This document shows, piece after piece, positions 44,022 to 54,081 of a stretch of 64,000 bases of DNA. The DNA is taken from NCBI GenBank assembly GCA_002840735.1, contig PHBY01000009.1:62001-126000 (forward strand). Direction: 5' to 3'. The stretch is from Chloroflexi bacterium HGW-Chloroflexi-2 (GTDB lineage: Bacteria > Chloroflexota > Anaerolineae > Anaerolineales > Anaerolineaceae). How positions within the stretch are numbered: position 1 is the stretch's first letter; the number at the start of each line of letters is the position of its first letter. The translations under genes were made by a program, and so were the position numbers. Under the pieces are notes generated by a model, which searched no databases, was not told the DNA's origin, and saw nothing but the letters and a program-made list of their open reading frames with translations.

Positions 44022-45398
44022 TTAAATGCCAAACCATTTCAAATGATTTTCAGGATGTTTGATGACATCAAGTGAAATTGCCAGGAATGTTCTGGTAACA
44101 AAAATTGCTGAAAATAAACTGACGCCGACCCCTAACGCTAAGGTTATGGCGAAACCTTTAACAAAACTTGCACCAAATGTTGAACCGAACCAGAAAAGAA
44201 TCGAACATGTTATAAGGGTAGCTATGTTTGAATCTCTAATCGATGGCCATGCTCGTTTCCAACCCAACGCAATGGCTTGTGAAAGTGTGCGACCATTGCG
44301 AAGTTCTTCTTTTAAGCGTTCAAATATGAGGATGTTTGCATCCAACGCACTTCCTGTACTCAAGAGAAAACCAGCAATACCCGGTAAAGTTAAAGTAACA
44401 GGAATTAGCCTGAATAATGCAAATGTGATCAATGCATAAATAATGATTGAAAAATCAGCTAATATGCCAGGGACTTTGTAGAAAATTGCCATGAATAAAG
44501 CCACCAAAGTGAAGCCAATCAAACCGGCTATTAAACTTTTTTCCAGAGAGTCCTGTCCAAGCGTTGGACCAATGACTCGTATTTGTTCAACGACCAAAGG
44601 AATGGGCAATGAACCATAACGAAGTTGAACAGCCAATGCATTGGCTTCATCAATCGTAAAAGATCCAGTTATTGTTCCAGTTCCTTCGGTGATTGCAGTA
44701 GAAATTGTGGGTGCGGAGATCAATTTATTATCTAAGACAATCGCTAAAAATTTCCCAATGTTGTTAGTGGTATGCTCGGCAAAAATATCACGACCAGCCC
44801 TCGTGAGTTCAAAATTAATTTCATATGTATTGGCAATAGGGCTGTTGACTCCTACTGCTTTAAGATCGATGCCGGTCATAACCGTGTGGAAGACAGGTTT
44901 TTCCGTTTCACCTGTGTCCGGATCAATACTCAGGGATGCAGGAGAAGGAACGGCTGTAACCTTAGTTGTGGAAGTGAAATCGGTGACAATTTCATCGCCT
45001 GGTAAGAAACCGAATAAATTATCTCCAATATCCACAAATTCAAGCACGCCAGTCTGTTTGATTTGTTCAATGACGTCTTCAGCATTACTCGCGCCAGGGA
45101 ATTCGCCAACAATCCGGTTACTACCGGCTACTTGAAAAACGACCTCGCTAACCCCTAATCCATTGGATCTGTTTTCAAGAATTTGTCGGGCAACTTGCAA
45201 TGATTCGCTGGTTATTTCAGAATCTTCAGGAAGATCTGCTTTTAATATTACTTGCATACCTCCACGAAGATCCAGACCCAAGACGGTTGAAATTGATTTG
45301 TTTATTAATGGAATTTGAGAAGTCGAGGGAAGATCAATCCATATCACTGCGGCAAGCAGGACAAGAATGAGGATCAGATTGGTATAGCGTCGCTTCAT
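44022..45398 (-). CDS. secD: Protein translocase subunit SecD
   Basis: 458-residue membrane protein. The start is ATG 45398 ([10 protein letters not shown]), with GGAGG 10 nt upstream; the reading frame extends 16 residues further up but without a family N-terminus. [17 protein letters not shown] is the SecD signature. The P1 head domain and six helices follow ([20 protein letters not shown] near the fourth/fifth helix). SecD and SecF are separate genes here, not fused. Confidence 0.94.
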   Translation of the reverse strand: MKRRYTNLILILVLLAAVIWIDLPSTSQIPLINKSISTVLGLDLRGGMQVILKADLPEDSEITSESLQVARQILENRSNGLGVSEVVFQVAGSNRIVGEFPGASNAEDVIEQIKQTGVLEFVDIGDNLFGFLPGDEIVTDFTSTTKVTAVPSPASLSIDPDTGETEKPVFHTVMTGIDLKAVGVNSPIANTYEINFELTRAGRDIFAEHTTNNIGKFLAIVLDNKLISAPTISTAITEGTGTITGSFTIDEANALAVQLRYGSLPIPLVVEQIRVIGPTLGQDSLEKSLIAGLIGFTLVALFMAIFYKVPGILADFSIIIYALITFALFRLIPVTLTLPGIAGFLLSTGSALDANILIFERLKEELRNGRTLSQAIALGWKRAWPSIRDSNIATLITCSILFWFGSTFGASFVKGFAITLALGVGVSLFSAIFVTRTFLAISLDVIKHPENHLKWFGI

Positions 45399-45594
45399 GG
45401 GAAAATAGCCTCCAGTCCTAGTATCTGCAGCCTTAAAGCTGCACAACCCGAAAATTATACACTCATATTTATGTTATGTGTAGGAATCGAACTGAAAACT
45501 CTGTTACTCGATCATTACAAACTATCTGCATCAACGAGTTTGTAGATTTGCTTCGTTATTAGAAAAAAAAATTAAAACGCTTCTGGAAATCGCA

Positions 45595-46590
45595 TTAATA
45601 AGAGAAATCTTGAAACTCCTCGGCAATTAATTGACAAATTGCGTAATAGCCCCAATCATCCCATTCTTCTTGTACACCAATTCCAGAAAGATCCAGATAA
45701 TTCTTAAAAATCAGCCCCCCCTTAAATAATTCAAACATTTCTTTTGCTCCGCGTTCGATGATTGAACGATCGCCAGTAGGTAGGATTTTTTGTATGTCGA
45801 TGGGACTGAATAAAGCAGCCTTATGCATTTTTAATAAAGCTGATAGTTCAGGCATGTTGTAAACTGTTGGTTGATCAAATTGGAATGCATCAACTCCAAT
45901 TTCTAGAAGATCTGGGAGAATTGACCAGTTTTTACCACATGAATGCATAAAGATTTTTAAACCGTAATCATGGGCAATTGAAAACAACCTGGCATATTCG
46001 GTCTTGAAATAATATCGAAACATTTTAGGACTGAATAACAGCCCTGTTTGAGTTCCCATATCCTCACCCAGAAATATCCCATCTGCACCATTATTTCCCG
46101 CAAGATGGATTTTTTGTTCATAAACATCAGAAATAATCCCGTGTAAACGATTTAATTCAAACGGATTTGCTGCCATGTCGAGAAAATAAACGCCCATATC
46201 CCGAATGTAACGTGCATTATCAAAAATCCAACCACCAAGAACAGCTAATTTAAATTTATCTGAAGGTTGACTAAATAGGTCTTTCATTTCTCTTGCACAG
46301 TCAGGGTGTGAATAATCAGGAGCTTGTAATCGCTCCAGATCACTCCAATCTTTAATAAAAGGTTGAAAGATTTCTCCTTTTTGAGATCCAATTGCCATTC
46401 TATGCCAGATATTTCCCCATTCATCATCGTAATATTCGCGATCACCTTCTATCCATCGTTTTTGATGATAATTGTGAGGTTTCAGCTCTGTAAATAAGAA
46501 ATCACTGACTCGATTACGATCAAAATCCAAGCCTGGTCGTGGAGGATTCTCGTGATTAATATTGGCTAAAATAATTTCTTTCGAATTCAT
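45595..46590 (-). CDS. Uroporphyrinogen decarboxylase-like protein
   Basis: 331-residue TIM-barrel protein of the UroD superfamily, which includes haem UroD and corrinoid-dependent methyltransferases. A zinc-ligand-like His-x-Cys-Gly segment is visible (FMHSCGKNW), and GADGIFLGEDMGTQTG resembles the methyltransferase branch. The true haem UroD N-terminal signature is absent, so haem synthesis is unlikely. It is last in a minus-strand run with a Gfo/Idh oxidoreductase, a sugar isomerase-like protein and an AraC regulator. This points to catabolism of a sugar or a methylated/aromatic derivative. Confidence 0.78.
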   Translation of the reverse strand: MNSKEIILANINHENPPRPGLDFDRNRVSDFLFTELKPHNYHQKRWIEGDREYYDDEWGNIWHRMAIGSQKGEIFQPFIKDWSDLERLQAPDYSHPDCAREMKDLFSQPSDKFKLAVLGGWIFDNARYIRDMGVYFLDMAANPFELNRLHGIISDVYEQKIHLAGNNGADGIFLGEDMGTQTGLLFSPKMFRYYFKTEYARLFSIAHDYGLKIFMHSCGKNWSILPDLLEIGVDAFQFDQPTVYNMPELSALLKMHKAALFSPIDIQKILPTGDRSIIERGAKEMFELFKGGLIFKNYLDLSGIGVQEEWDDWGYYAICQLIAEEFQDFSY

Positions 46591-46597
46591 TTGACTA

Positions 46598-47506
46598 TCA
46601 CCTTATACTGGCACTTTCTTCTTGAAATAAATTCATAAATTTCATTCCATATTCAACATAATTTTGGTATCTCACTAAATCAATAGGTTTTTCTGATTGT
46701 TCATGATGTATTACAGAAAGGTGTGGTTCAATTGAAAAACCTCCATCATATTCTGTCTTCAATAAATCGTTAACAATTTTCCTTACATCACCATGGCCCT
46801 CTCCAGGAAAGGTGAAATACAACTCAGGAAATATCTGGTCTGTCTCTTTAATAAATATGCAATCTTTGATATGAACATATTCAATGAATTCTCTGACATT
46901 AGAATAAAATTCCCAGGAAGATTGTTTTTTATAAGGTGTTTTGCCTATGTGATTGTCCGTACCAACTGGATTGCCCGTATCGAAAACCAATTTGAAATTT
47001 GGTGAATGGATTTTGTCCAGCAATCGCAGTGTGTGAATATGAGATAATCCACCATAATTCATACAGTTTTCGTGTAGGTACATAATCCCCGCATCTTCAC
47101 AGATTTTTACTAAAAGAGACAATTTCTCAAATATGAGTTTTTCGATGTCTGGAGAGTCTGGTTCAACATCTTTAACGATTTTGAAGCTCATACTACGTAA
47201 ATACTTTGTTCCAATGCGCTGCATCCGGGTTATTGCCCGGTGGAGTGATTCAAGATTTTCCTGAAAACCTGCTTCATCCCTTGGATCTTTACTCCAATTG
47301 GCGATAGCACTGCCAAAACAATTAATTCTCACTTTATTTTCATCTAGTTTTTCACAAACATGATCGAATTCATACTCACTGATTTCTGTAGTATTAATAT
47401 TATTAATTGAGCGTGATTCGATATGATTCCATCCCAGTGCTAAAGTTGCTTTTATTTGGGTTTCTATTGAATCTCCTGCTTCATCAGCAAATCCGGTGAA
47501 GTACAT
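46598..47506 (-). CDS. Sugar phosphate isomerase/epimerase-like TIM-barrel protein
   Basis: 302-residue xylose isomerase-like (AP endonuclease 2 fold) protein. Putative metal ligands include the Glu of YLHENCMNYGG, the Asp of LVFDTGNPVGT, the His of YVHIKDCIF and the Glu of FSIEPHLS. It probably isomerises or epimerises a keto-sugar. It lies 7 bp before the UroD-like gene and 44 bp after the oxidoreductase gene. Confidence 0.82.
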   Translation of the reverse strand: MYFTGFADEAGDSIETQIKATLALGWNHIESRSINNINTTEISEYEFDHVCEKLDENKVRINCFGSAIANWSKDPRDEAGFQENLESLHRAITRMQRIGTKYLRSMSFKIVKDVEPDSPDIEKLIFEKLSLLVKICEDAGIMYLHENCMNYGGLSHIHTLRLLDKIHSPNFKLVFDTGNPVGTDNHIGKTPYKKQSSWEFYSNVREFIEYVHIKDCIFIKETDQIFPELYFTFPGEGHGDVRKIVNDLLKTEYDGGFSIEPHLSVIHHEQSEKPIDLVRYQNYVEYGMKFMNLFQEESASIR

Positions 47507-47550
47507 GTTTCCTCCAACGTTTCTTATTTAGTTCATTATTTATGAACCAA

Positions 47551-48723
47551 CTAATTCCCAAAGGATTTTGAAATATCTGGAATCAGTGAAATTCCAGGTA
47601 ATTTCTTGACTTTGGAATTGCGAACCTTTTCTTCCAATTTTCTTTTAAACAACTCGGAATCCATTGGTAAAAGAATTTTATTATTTAATAACGATGACAA
47701 AAGGATTGAATTACTCAATTGAAGCTGGTTTAATCCTTCTTCTCCATGAACAATTAATTCTTCTCTTCCACGAATTGCATTCACAAAATTTTCGATAATA
47801 ATCTTATGACCTGGTAAGCCATGATGCTCAAAAGGTATTTCTAATTCAGCGGATTCTGTAAATGCATATGGATCAATGGAGGTTTGAATTTGTTTTAACA
47901 TTGAGATTTTATTCTTCCAAAATGTCAGGATATTATTTTCAAATACTAATTTTCCTTTTTCTCCAATGATTTCAAGGCGATTAGTGCCTGGTGATTCACC
48001 AGTGGATGTTATAAAATGACCTACCATGCCATTTTGATATTCAAAGAATGCGGTAACTTCATCCTCAACTTCTATTTCATGATACTTTCCAAAACCAGCA
48101 AATGCAGTTACTTTTTCAGGCATACCAAAAAACCATTGAAAAAGGTCGAGATTGTGAGGACATTGATTAATTAATACACCTCCGCCTTCCCCTTTCCAGG
48201 TTGCGCGCCAATCTCCATTATCATAATAACTTTGGTTGCGGAACCAATTAGTAATAATCCAGGTGGCTCGAATTAATTTCCCTAATTCACCATCGTCTAA
48301 CATACTTTTAATTTTTTTCCAATAACCGTAGGTGCGTTGTTGAAACATGATCGCAAATTTCAGATCGGAATGATGCTTGATTGCTTCTTTATATGCCTCA
48401 ACCATTAATTTTCCATCACTCATATGGGCTGCAATCGGTTTCTCAGTAAGTACATGAATTCCGTTATGAAAACAATCGATAGCAATAGGTGAATGGTCAT
48501 AATGCGGCGTTGAAATCAGTACCCCATCCAATTCCACAGAATTTAACAAATCCCGATAATTGGTAAAGAATTGGGTATTGCAAGTAGAAAGAATTTCCAT
48601 TCTTTCAGGAATAAGATCGCAGATGGCAACTAGTTGGACACCAGTCATTGTCTGAATATCCTTGACATGTTGGCTTCCCATAGCACCGACACCTATAACC
48701 GCTAACCGAATATCTTTCTCCAT
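47551..48723 (-). CDS. Gfo/Idh/MocA-family oxidoreductase
   Basis: 390-residue NAD(P)-dependent dehydrogenase. The Rossmann motif is VIGVGAMGSQHVKDIQ, the conserved EKP motif is HVLTEKPIAAH, and the C-terminal alpha/beta domain has GGGVLINQCPHNLDLFQW with the likely catalytic His. It would oxidise a sugar or cyclitol hydroxyl. It is the first enzyme gene behind the AraC regulator, with an AGGAGG ribosome-binding site. Confidence 0.87.
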   Translation of the reverse strand: MEKDIRLAVIGVGAMGSQHVKDIQTMTGVQLVAICDLIPERMEILSTCNTQFFTNYRDLLNSVELDGVLISTPHYDHSPIAIDCFHNGIHVLTEKPIAAHMSDGKLMVEAYKEAIKHHSDLKFAIMFQQRTYGYWKKIKSMLDDGELGKLIRATWIITNWFRNQSYYDNGDWRATWKGEGGGVLINQCPHNLDLFQWFFGMPEKVTAFAGFGKYHEIEVEDEVTAFFEYQNGMVGHFITSTGESPGTNRLEIIGEKGKLVFENNILTFWKNKISMLKQIQTSIDPYAFTESAELEIPFEHHGLPGHKIIIENFVNAIRGREELIVHGEEGLNQLQLSNSILLSSLLNNKILLPMDSELFKRKLEEKVRNSKVKKLPGISLIPDISKSFGN

Positions 48724-48795
48724 TTGAGGCCTCCTGAGACTACTTTTTAAGATAATCTTTATTTGATTGAGTGGCTATTGTCAAACGATCATAAA

Positions 48796-49617
48796 CTATT
48801 GGTCAATATTCAATCTCCGTCTTGTGTTTCCTTGCGTGCGACGATAATCACCTGGCGTTACACCAGTATATTTACGAAAGACATGTGTAAAATGACTGAA
48901 ATTGGTATAACCCACCTGAAGACTGATTTCAGATATTGGTAACGAACTCTCTAATAGTAATTGTTTCGCACGATCAATACGTAATTGGATCAATCGTGTT
49001 GATATTGGCACGCCGGATGCGTTTCGAAAAATCCTTGCCAAATGAGAAGGCGATATATGAAATACTTTAGAGAGATCTTCTCGACTGATATTTTTGTATA
49101 AATTCCGCCTTAAATACGCATCAATTTGATTGAACGCTTCATTTTGAGTATGTACATTTAGTTTAGATATATTTTCAGATTGAAAAAGAGACTTTGTTTT
49201 TCTTTCTAATCCAATTAAGATGCGCGTAACAAGTGCTTCTACAAATTCGTAGGTGTTTTCTCCTGGCTTATTGATTTCGTTAATTAAAGTGTTTAGATCG
49301 AAACGTAATTCATTGGGAATATTTACAATTTTGTCTGCCAAACCATCCAAAATGAGATGATGATTTTCAAATAAAACATAAAAATATCCGATTGATTTAT
49401 TATGATATTTAGGAGATCGCATTACTCCGGGAGAAATGAGAATTGAGTCATCTGGTTGGAGGGTAAAAAATCTTTCATTGCATGAAATGTCAACGTTGCC
49501 ATAAACGACACAATACCATTGGAATATGGAATGAGTGTGCGGAGGAATGTTATAGGAAGACCCTGCTTCGTTATACACAATTTCCCTGATTCTAATTGGA
49601 GAATTGTTGGTTTCCAT
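48796..49617 (-). CDS. AraC-family transcriptional regulator
   Basis: 273-residue regulator. An N-terminal cupin-like effector domain (PPHTHSIFQWYCVVYG) is followed, from about residue 170, by two helix-turn-helix units: LSKVFHISPSHLARIFRNAS, then ISEISLQVGYTNFSHFTHVF ending KYTGVTPGDYRR. It reads in the same direction as the three enzyme genes that start 72 bp further on and probably controls them in response to their sugar substrate. Confidence 0.9.
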   Translation of the reverse strand: METNNSPIRIREIVYNEAGSSYNIPPHTHSIFQWYCVVYGNVDISCNERFFTLQPDDSILISPGVMRSPKYHNKSIGYFYVLFENHHLILDGLADKIVNIPNELRFDLNTLINEINKPGENTYEFVEALVTRILIGLERKTKSLFQSENISKLNVHTQNEAFNQIDAYLRRNLYKNISREDLSKVFHISPSHLARIFRNASGVPISTRLIQLRIDRAKQLLLESSLPISEISLQVGYTNFSHFTHVFRKYTGVTPGDYRRTQGNTRRRLNIDQ

Positions 49618-49785
49618 TTCATAATTATATTTGTAAAATACCTAATCAAGAAAAAATGAAGGAAAAACGAATAATTCATGGAAGTTGGGTCATACCATTT
49701 TTGTCAGTTGAAGAAACTGGCTTTTCTTGAATTGTACTCAAAGATACTTATAAAGGTAAATTGTCAGAGTTACTGTCTGGATTGC

Positions 49786-49815
49786 TTGACATTTTTTAAC
49801 CCCTGAGATTATAAT
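49786..49815 (+). promoter_or_regulatory. Sigma-70-type promoter of rpmF
   Basis: TTGACA (49786-49791), an 18-bp spacer and TATAAT (49810-49815), full consensus hexamers, 53 bp before rpmF. The rest of the 250-bp gap shows nothing else. Confidence 0.88.
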
Positions 49816-49868
49816 TTGACGGCTTAACTAATTAGTAAATAACTGAATCTTCAGATAGGAGTAAGAAA

Positions 49869-50063
49869 ATGGGTCCGCAGCCAAAAAGGAAAATTTCAAA
49901 AGGTCGACGTGATCGACGTCGTGCACATGACAGCCTCACCGCCGCATCACTGGTTCAATGCAGCAATTGTGGTGAAATGCGTTTATCACACACGATTTGT
50001 CCATCATGTGGACATTACCAGGGACGAGAAGTTGTCCAGGTAGAAAAAGAAAAGAAAAAGTAA
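49869..50063 (+). CDS. rpmF: 50S ribosomal protein L32
   Basis: 64-residue L32. The N-terminus GPQPKRKISKGRRDRRRAHD is the family signature (MAVPKRKxSxxRRDxRRAH). The zinc-ribbon cysteines are kept (CSNC and CPSC), so this is the zinc-binding form. AGGAG is seven bases before the ATG. It is monocistronic with its own promoter and terminator. Confidence 0.96.
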   Translation: MGPQPKRKISKGRRDRRRAHDSLTAASLVQCSNCGEMRLSHTICPSCGHYQGREVVQVEKEKKK

Positions 50064-50069
50064 AAAAAG

Positions 50070-50091
50070 AAAACTCCGCAAGGAGTTTTTT
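50070..50091 (+). terminator. Terminator of rpmF
   Basis: Stem AAAACTCC/GGAGTTTT with GCAA loop and T-run, directly after rpmF; its T-run touches the stop of the convergent small membrane gene. Confidence 0.9.
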
Positions 50092-50298
50092 TTATAGAGC
50101 CCAGGCAATTAAAAGACCCAGAAACCCTATCACTATTCCTAAATGAAGTAATAAATTTGATTGAGTAACCCAATTATTAGAGACCAAACTTAGGATAAAA
50201 TTTAAGATCACTAAAATAATAGCAATGAAAATCAACAAACCTTTCCGGTTGGAAAAAAAAGTTGAAAGTTTTGATAATATTTTGGACAAATTGGTCAT
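50092..50298 (-). CDS. Small two-helix membrane protein after hflX
   Basis: 68 residues from ATG 50298 (MTNLSKILSKL), starting one base after the hflX stop, so translation is probably coupled. It has a short basic amphipathic start, then two membrane helices (about 20-38 and 48-66). A longer reading from 50382 would run inside hflX. No family is recognised. Confidence 0.6.
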   Translation of the reverse strand: MTNLSKILSKLSTFFSNRKGLLIFIAIILVILNFILSLVSNNWVTQSNLLLHLGIVIGFLGLLIAWAL

Positions 50299-50299
50299 T

Positions 50300-51643
50300 T
50301 CATTCTTCTTCATCATCAAATCCAGCATTTGAAAAATAATGTTCGAACAACGAAACATACCTCGCAGGCATTTTCCCTTCAATCATCACACCGCCTTTTT
50401 TATGAGCGATCATTTCTATTTTTCCCTGTTCATGAAAAATTGAAATCAAACGACCTTGTTGATAGGGTAAATTTACTTTTACAGGGATATAACTGAAAAA
50501 CAACTCATTTTCCACCATTTTTAACAGGTCATTTACGCCAATACCGGTTTTAGCTGAGATGGCAATTGCATCTTTATAATCATGTGACATTTCCTGTGCT
50601 AAATCTGGGTCCGGAAGTTTATCAATTTTATTAAGAACGGTTATGGTGGGAATGTGATCCGCCTTTAAAATGGATAAAGTTTCCTGAACAGATTGCCATT
50701 GTGATTGAGCACTGGGATGGGTGATGTCTACGATGTGCAACAATAAATCAGCTTCATTTATTTCTTCCAGGGTAGCTCGAAATGCTGCAATCAATTGGGT
50801 AGGAAGTTTTTGAATGAAACCGACTGTATCTGTAAACAAACTAACATTATTATCGGGCAATATAACGCGCTTCGTAGTTGGATCTAACGTAGCAAATAAT
50901 TGATTCGCAACATAAACATCTGCTTTGGAAATGAAATTTAATAAGGTTGATTTACCTGCATTCGTATAACCGACCAGTGCAACGGTTGGTATCTGTGATC
51001 GTTTTCTTTGTAATCGGTAACGACTGCGATGAGATCTTACTTTTTCCAGTTCCTTTTTCAAATTGGAAATTTTGTTGCGAATTTCACGGCGGTCAACCTC
51101 AAGCTGTGTTTCACCCGGACCTCTTAATCCGACACCACCGACACTTCCGGTTCGACCAGCGCCACCACCAGCCTGTCTGGCAAGATGTGTCCATGCCCGG
51201 GTTAATCGGGGTAATCGATATTCATATTGCGCTAATTCAACCTGTAATATTCCTTCTCTTGTATCCGCGTGTTGAGCAAAAATATCTAAAATCAAAGCAG
51301 TTCGATCAATAATATGCACTTTGTCGCCAAAACTCTTTTCTAATTCCCTTTGATGTCTGGGTGATAATTCCTCATCAAAAACAACTACATCTGCCTGGGT
51401 TTCATCGACAAGCGCAATCACTTCCTGAACTTTCCCAGAACCAATGAAGGTCTCGGGATTGGGATGCGAGAGGCTTTGGGTTGCTTCACCAACAACCTCC
51501 AATCCAGCTGTGGATGCCAGAAGACTCAATTCCTCTAATGAATCTTCCAATGAAAGCCAATTGTTCTGGTTGTAAATATCAACCCCAACTAATAAAGCTT
51601 TTTCGTTCTTCATTCTTGTGGGTTCTGGGTTTTTCTTTGACAT
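50300..51643 (-). CDS. hflX: Ribosome-associated GTPase HflX
   Basis: 447-residue GTPase that splits stalled or heat-stressed ribosomes. The N-terminal domain has VVFDEELSPRHQRELEK and RTALILDIFAQHA. The GGVGLRGPGETQLEVDRR segment is the HflX signature. The G domain has VALVGYTNAGKSTLLN, FTDTVGFIQKLP and TVLNKIDKL. It starts 7 bp after the aminotransferase gene's stop. Confidence 0.94.
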   Translation of the reverse strand: MSKKNPEPTRMKNEKALLVGVDIYNQNNWLSLEDSLEELSLLASTAGLEVVGEATQSLSHPNPETFIGSGKVQEVIALVDETQADVVVFDEELSPRHQRELEKSFGDKVHIIDRTALILDIFAQHADTREGILQVELAQYEYRLPRLTRAWTHLARQAGGGAGRTGSVGGVGLRGPGETQLEVDRREIRNKISNLKKELEKVRSHRSRYRLQRKRSQIPTVALVGYTNAGKSTLLNFISKADVYVANQLFATLDPTTKRVILPDNNVSLFTDTVGFIQKLPTQLIAAFRATLEEINEADLLLHIVDITHPSAQSQWQSVQETLSILKADHIPTITVLNKIDKLPDPDLAQEMSHDYKDAIAISAKTGIGVNDLLKMVENELFFSYIPVKVNLPYQQGRLISIFHEQGKIEMIAHKKGGVMIEGKMPARYVSLFEHYFSNAGFDDEEE

Positions 51644-51650
51644 ATTTTTC

Positions 51651-52838
51651 CTATTTAGCTTTCATCCAAAGCTTGATTCTTTCCATCGCTTCCTGAATTC
51701 TCTCTGTTTTGGTACCTAAAGAGACTCGTAAATAACCTTCTCCGTATTGTCCATAAACAACACCTGGGGTCATACTTACACCGGTATCTTCTAATAACTG
51801 GTTGCAGAAAAACATACTATCTTCAAATCCATCAGGTAGTTTGGCCCAAATATAAATTGCGGCGGGAGGAGTATCGACTTCGAATCCTGCTTCTTTTAAT
51901 CCATTGACAACAATATCTCTTCTGGTTTGATAAATCGTATTTCTACTGGATAACCAGGACTGATCACCTGTGATGGCGGCAATTCCAGCATCGATGACAG
52001 GTGCAAATTGTGAAGAATCCATCTGGCTTTTATAGGTATGAATGTAACCAATAATGTCGGCATTCCCGACAGCCATTCCTAATCGCCAACCTGCCATATT
52101 ATATGATTTGGATAATGAATTGAATTCAACCGCGACATCTTTTGCTCCTTCAACCTGAAGAAGACTGGGGGCAATATAGTCATCAAAGCAAACATCCACA
52201 TATGGCGCATCATGCGCAATAATGATTTGATTCCTTTTGGCGAAATCCACAATTTTTTCAAAGAATGAAAATGGTGCTATGGCTCCGGTAGGATTATTAG
52301 GGTAATTGATCCAGAATAGTTTTGTTTTCTGAATTATTTCTTGTGGAATGGATGACAGGTCCGGCAAAAAGCCATTTTCCTTTAGCAGTGGCAGCGTGTA
52401 GATAATACCTCCGGCAATTTTTGTGCTGGCTGAATAGACCGGATACCCAGGGTCAGGAACAATCACATAATCTCCTGGATTTACCAGCACCTGGGTCATG
52501 TTGAATAAGCCTTCTTTAGAACCTATCAATCCTACCGTTTCAGTGGAAGGATCTAATTTAACACCAAATCTTTTTTCATAATAATATGCGATTGCTTTCC
52601 GGTATTCTAAGCTTCCACCCATGGGAGTATAGCCATGCTTATCGGGTAAGGCTGCGGATTGGGTTAGTTTATCAATGATAAATTTTTCAGGAGGCAAATC
52701 CGGTGATCCCATATCAATTTTTATAACATCTACTCCATTTTCCTGAAGTTGAGAAATTTTTTTTGCCAGCGTAGCAAAGTAATATGGTTTGAATGATGCT
52801 ATTCTTCCAGCTGGTTTGATAAAAGAATTATTTGTCAT
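51651..52838 (-). CDS. Class I/II PLP-dependent aminotransferase
   Basis: 395-residue fold-type I aminotransferase. The PLP-lysine lies in NSLSKSYNMAGWRLG, NYPNNPTGA is the substrate/PLP Asn motif, and HDAPYVDVCFDD carries the PLP-ring Asp. It resembles LL-diaminopimelate and alanine-type aminotransferases, so it could supply the meso-diaminopimelate pathway. The substrate is not certain. It lies between a histidine kinase gene and hflX. Confidence 0.85.
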   Translation of the reverse strand: MTNNSFIKPAGRIASFKPYYFATLAKKISQLQENGVDVIKIDMGSPDLPPEKFIIDKLTQSAALPDKHGYTPMGGSLEYRKAIAYYYEKRFGVKLDPSTETVGLIGSKEGLFNMTQVLVNPGDYVIVPDPGYPVYSASTKIAGGIIYTLPLLKENGFLPDLSSIPQEIIQKTKLFWINYPNNPTGAIAPFSFFEKIVDFAKRNQIIIAHDAPYVDVCFDDYIAPSLLQVEGAKDVAVEFNSLSKSYNMAGWRLGMAVGNADIIGYIHTYKSQMDSSQFAPVIDAGIAAITGDQSWLSSRNTIYQTRRDIVVNGLKEAGFEVDTPPAAIYIWAKLPDGFEDSMFFCNQLLEDTGVSMTPGVVYGQYGEGYLRVSLGTKTERIQEAMERIKLWMKAK

Positions 52839-52853
52839 AAAATCATTTCCTCA

Positions 52854-54041
52854 CTAGTTATTTTCCGGTAATTTATCCAAAAGCGGTAATAAAATATGGA
52901 AGGTTGAGCCTGGAAAATCTGTCTCACTATAGCCGGAAGACTCAACCCAGATTGAACCTCCGTGTGCTTCTGCAATTCCCTTTGCGATGGGAAGCCCCAG
53001 GCCTGGTCCACCACCTTTGAATTTTGTTTTACTACTGGAATGTAAGGCTATGTTACCGAGTCGATTAAATTTTTCAAAGATGATTGCCTGATCTTCCTGG
53101 TTTATACCTATGCCAGTATCGGAAATTAAAACCTCGATAAAACCGGTTAATTTTCTACCGTTGATGTTAATTATTCCACCATCAGGAGTGAATTTAATTG
53201 CATTAATGACTAAATTTTTAAATAATTGTATTAGGCGTTCAGAATCGCCATAATTCATTAAGTTGTAGCCATCAAAATCATGAATATTTATTGAAATATC
53301 GCGTTCCTTACTCACCGGCGAGAGTTCCAGCAGCACGAATTCAAGAATTCTATTCAACCAATAGGGCTGATAATTAAGAATTAATAAATTATTCTCCAAT
53401 AATGAAACATCAATCATATCTTCAATAATTCCACGCAATCGTTTTGACCCGTTCAAAATCCCATTCGTAAATACCAATAAATCATTATTGTTTTGTTTTA
53501 ATATCACATCAATCAACATGGATGTGTACCCATCAATTAATGTCAATGGGGTTTTCAATTCATGTGCTGCCACATCCACAAAATTACTCTTACTTTCATC
53601 CAATTTTGCCAGGTCTGATCTCGCTTTATCTACTTGTTTTGAAAGATATTGGATTTTTTTGTTTGTCTCGATATTTGCAGTTTTATTGAATAAATATGAG
53701 TATATTGGTAATAATGTTGTGCTCAGTTGTACAGTTTGTTGTGCTTCGGTGTTTTCTACAATCGTTTGATGGATAATCAATACCAATTGATTAATAAATT
53801 CATTGATAATAATTCTATCTTCTTCTAAATCAGTTTGAGTTAATGAATTTGCCCATGTTTCAAGCAATGGATCAAACCAGGATGGATTTCCAGTATCAAC
53901 AGTTTGAAGAAGGTGGTTATAGAAAGATTGAAACTGATCCGATATTTCATCCTTGAGTAGTGATCCCTTTGTTAATTCAAGCACGACCCTGTTTTCTATA
54001 ATGGGAAAAAGATTCTGCAATATTTCTGTTGGTTTCGGCAT
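52854..54041 (-). CDS. Soluble sensor histidine kinase
   Basis: 395-residue kinase without membrane helices. Residues 1 to about 150 are helical and recall RsbRD/globin-like sensor domains. A short coiled coil leads to the phospho-acceptor site (VAAHELKTPLTLIDGY). The ATPase domain has NLVINAIKFTP (N box), DTGIGI (G1) and GPGLGLPIAKGIAEAHGG (G2). No response regulator is adjacent, so it is an orphan. The signal is unknown and must be cytoplasmic or carried by a partner. Confidence 0.85.
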   Translation of the reverse strand: MPKPTEILQNLFPIIENRVVLELTKGSLLKDEISDQFQSFYNHLLQTVDTGNPSWFDPLLETWANSLTQTDLEEDRIIINEFINQLVLIIHQTIVENTEAQQTVQLSTTLLPIYSYLFNKTANIETNKKIQYLSKQVDKARSDLAKLDESKSNFVDVAAHELKTPLTLIDGYTSMLIDVILKQNNNDLLVFTNGILNGSKRLRGIIEDMIDVSLLENNLLILNYQPYWLNRILEFVLLELSPVSKERDISINIHDFDGYNLMNYGDSERLIQLFKNLVINAIKFTPDGGIININGRKLTGFIEVLISDTGIGINQEDQAIIFEKFNRLGNIALHSSSKTKFKGGGPGLGLPIAKGIAEAHGGSIWVESSGYSETDFPGSTFHILLPLLDKLPENN

Positions 54042-54081
54042 ACTTGAAGTTTATGATAGTTAATAAAGTTTTTCCAATGTT

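Noticed and set aside
45480..45545. Minus-strand sequence with AGTTCGATTCC, like a tRNA T-loop, in the gap before secD.
   Set aside because: The bases on both sides cannot pair as a T-stem and no acceptor or anticodon stem can be folded; only the motif matches.
48724..48795. A small RNA or second promoter between the AraC gene and the oxidoreductase gene.
   Set aside because: Only 72 bp with no clear -35/-10 pair or hairpin; best taken as an ordinary intergenic gap.
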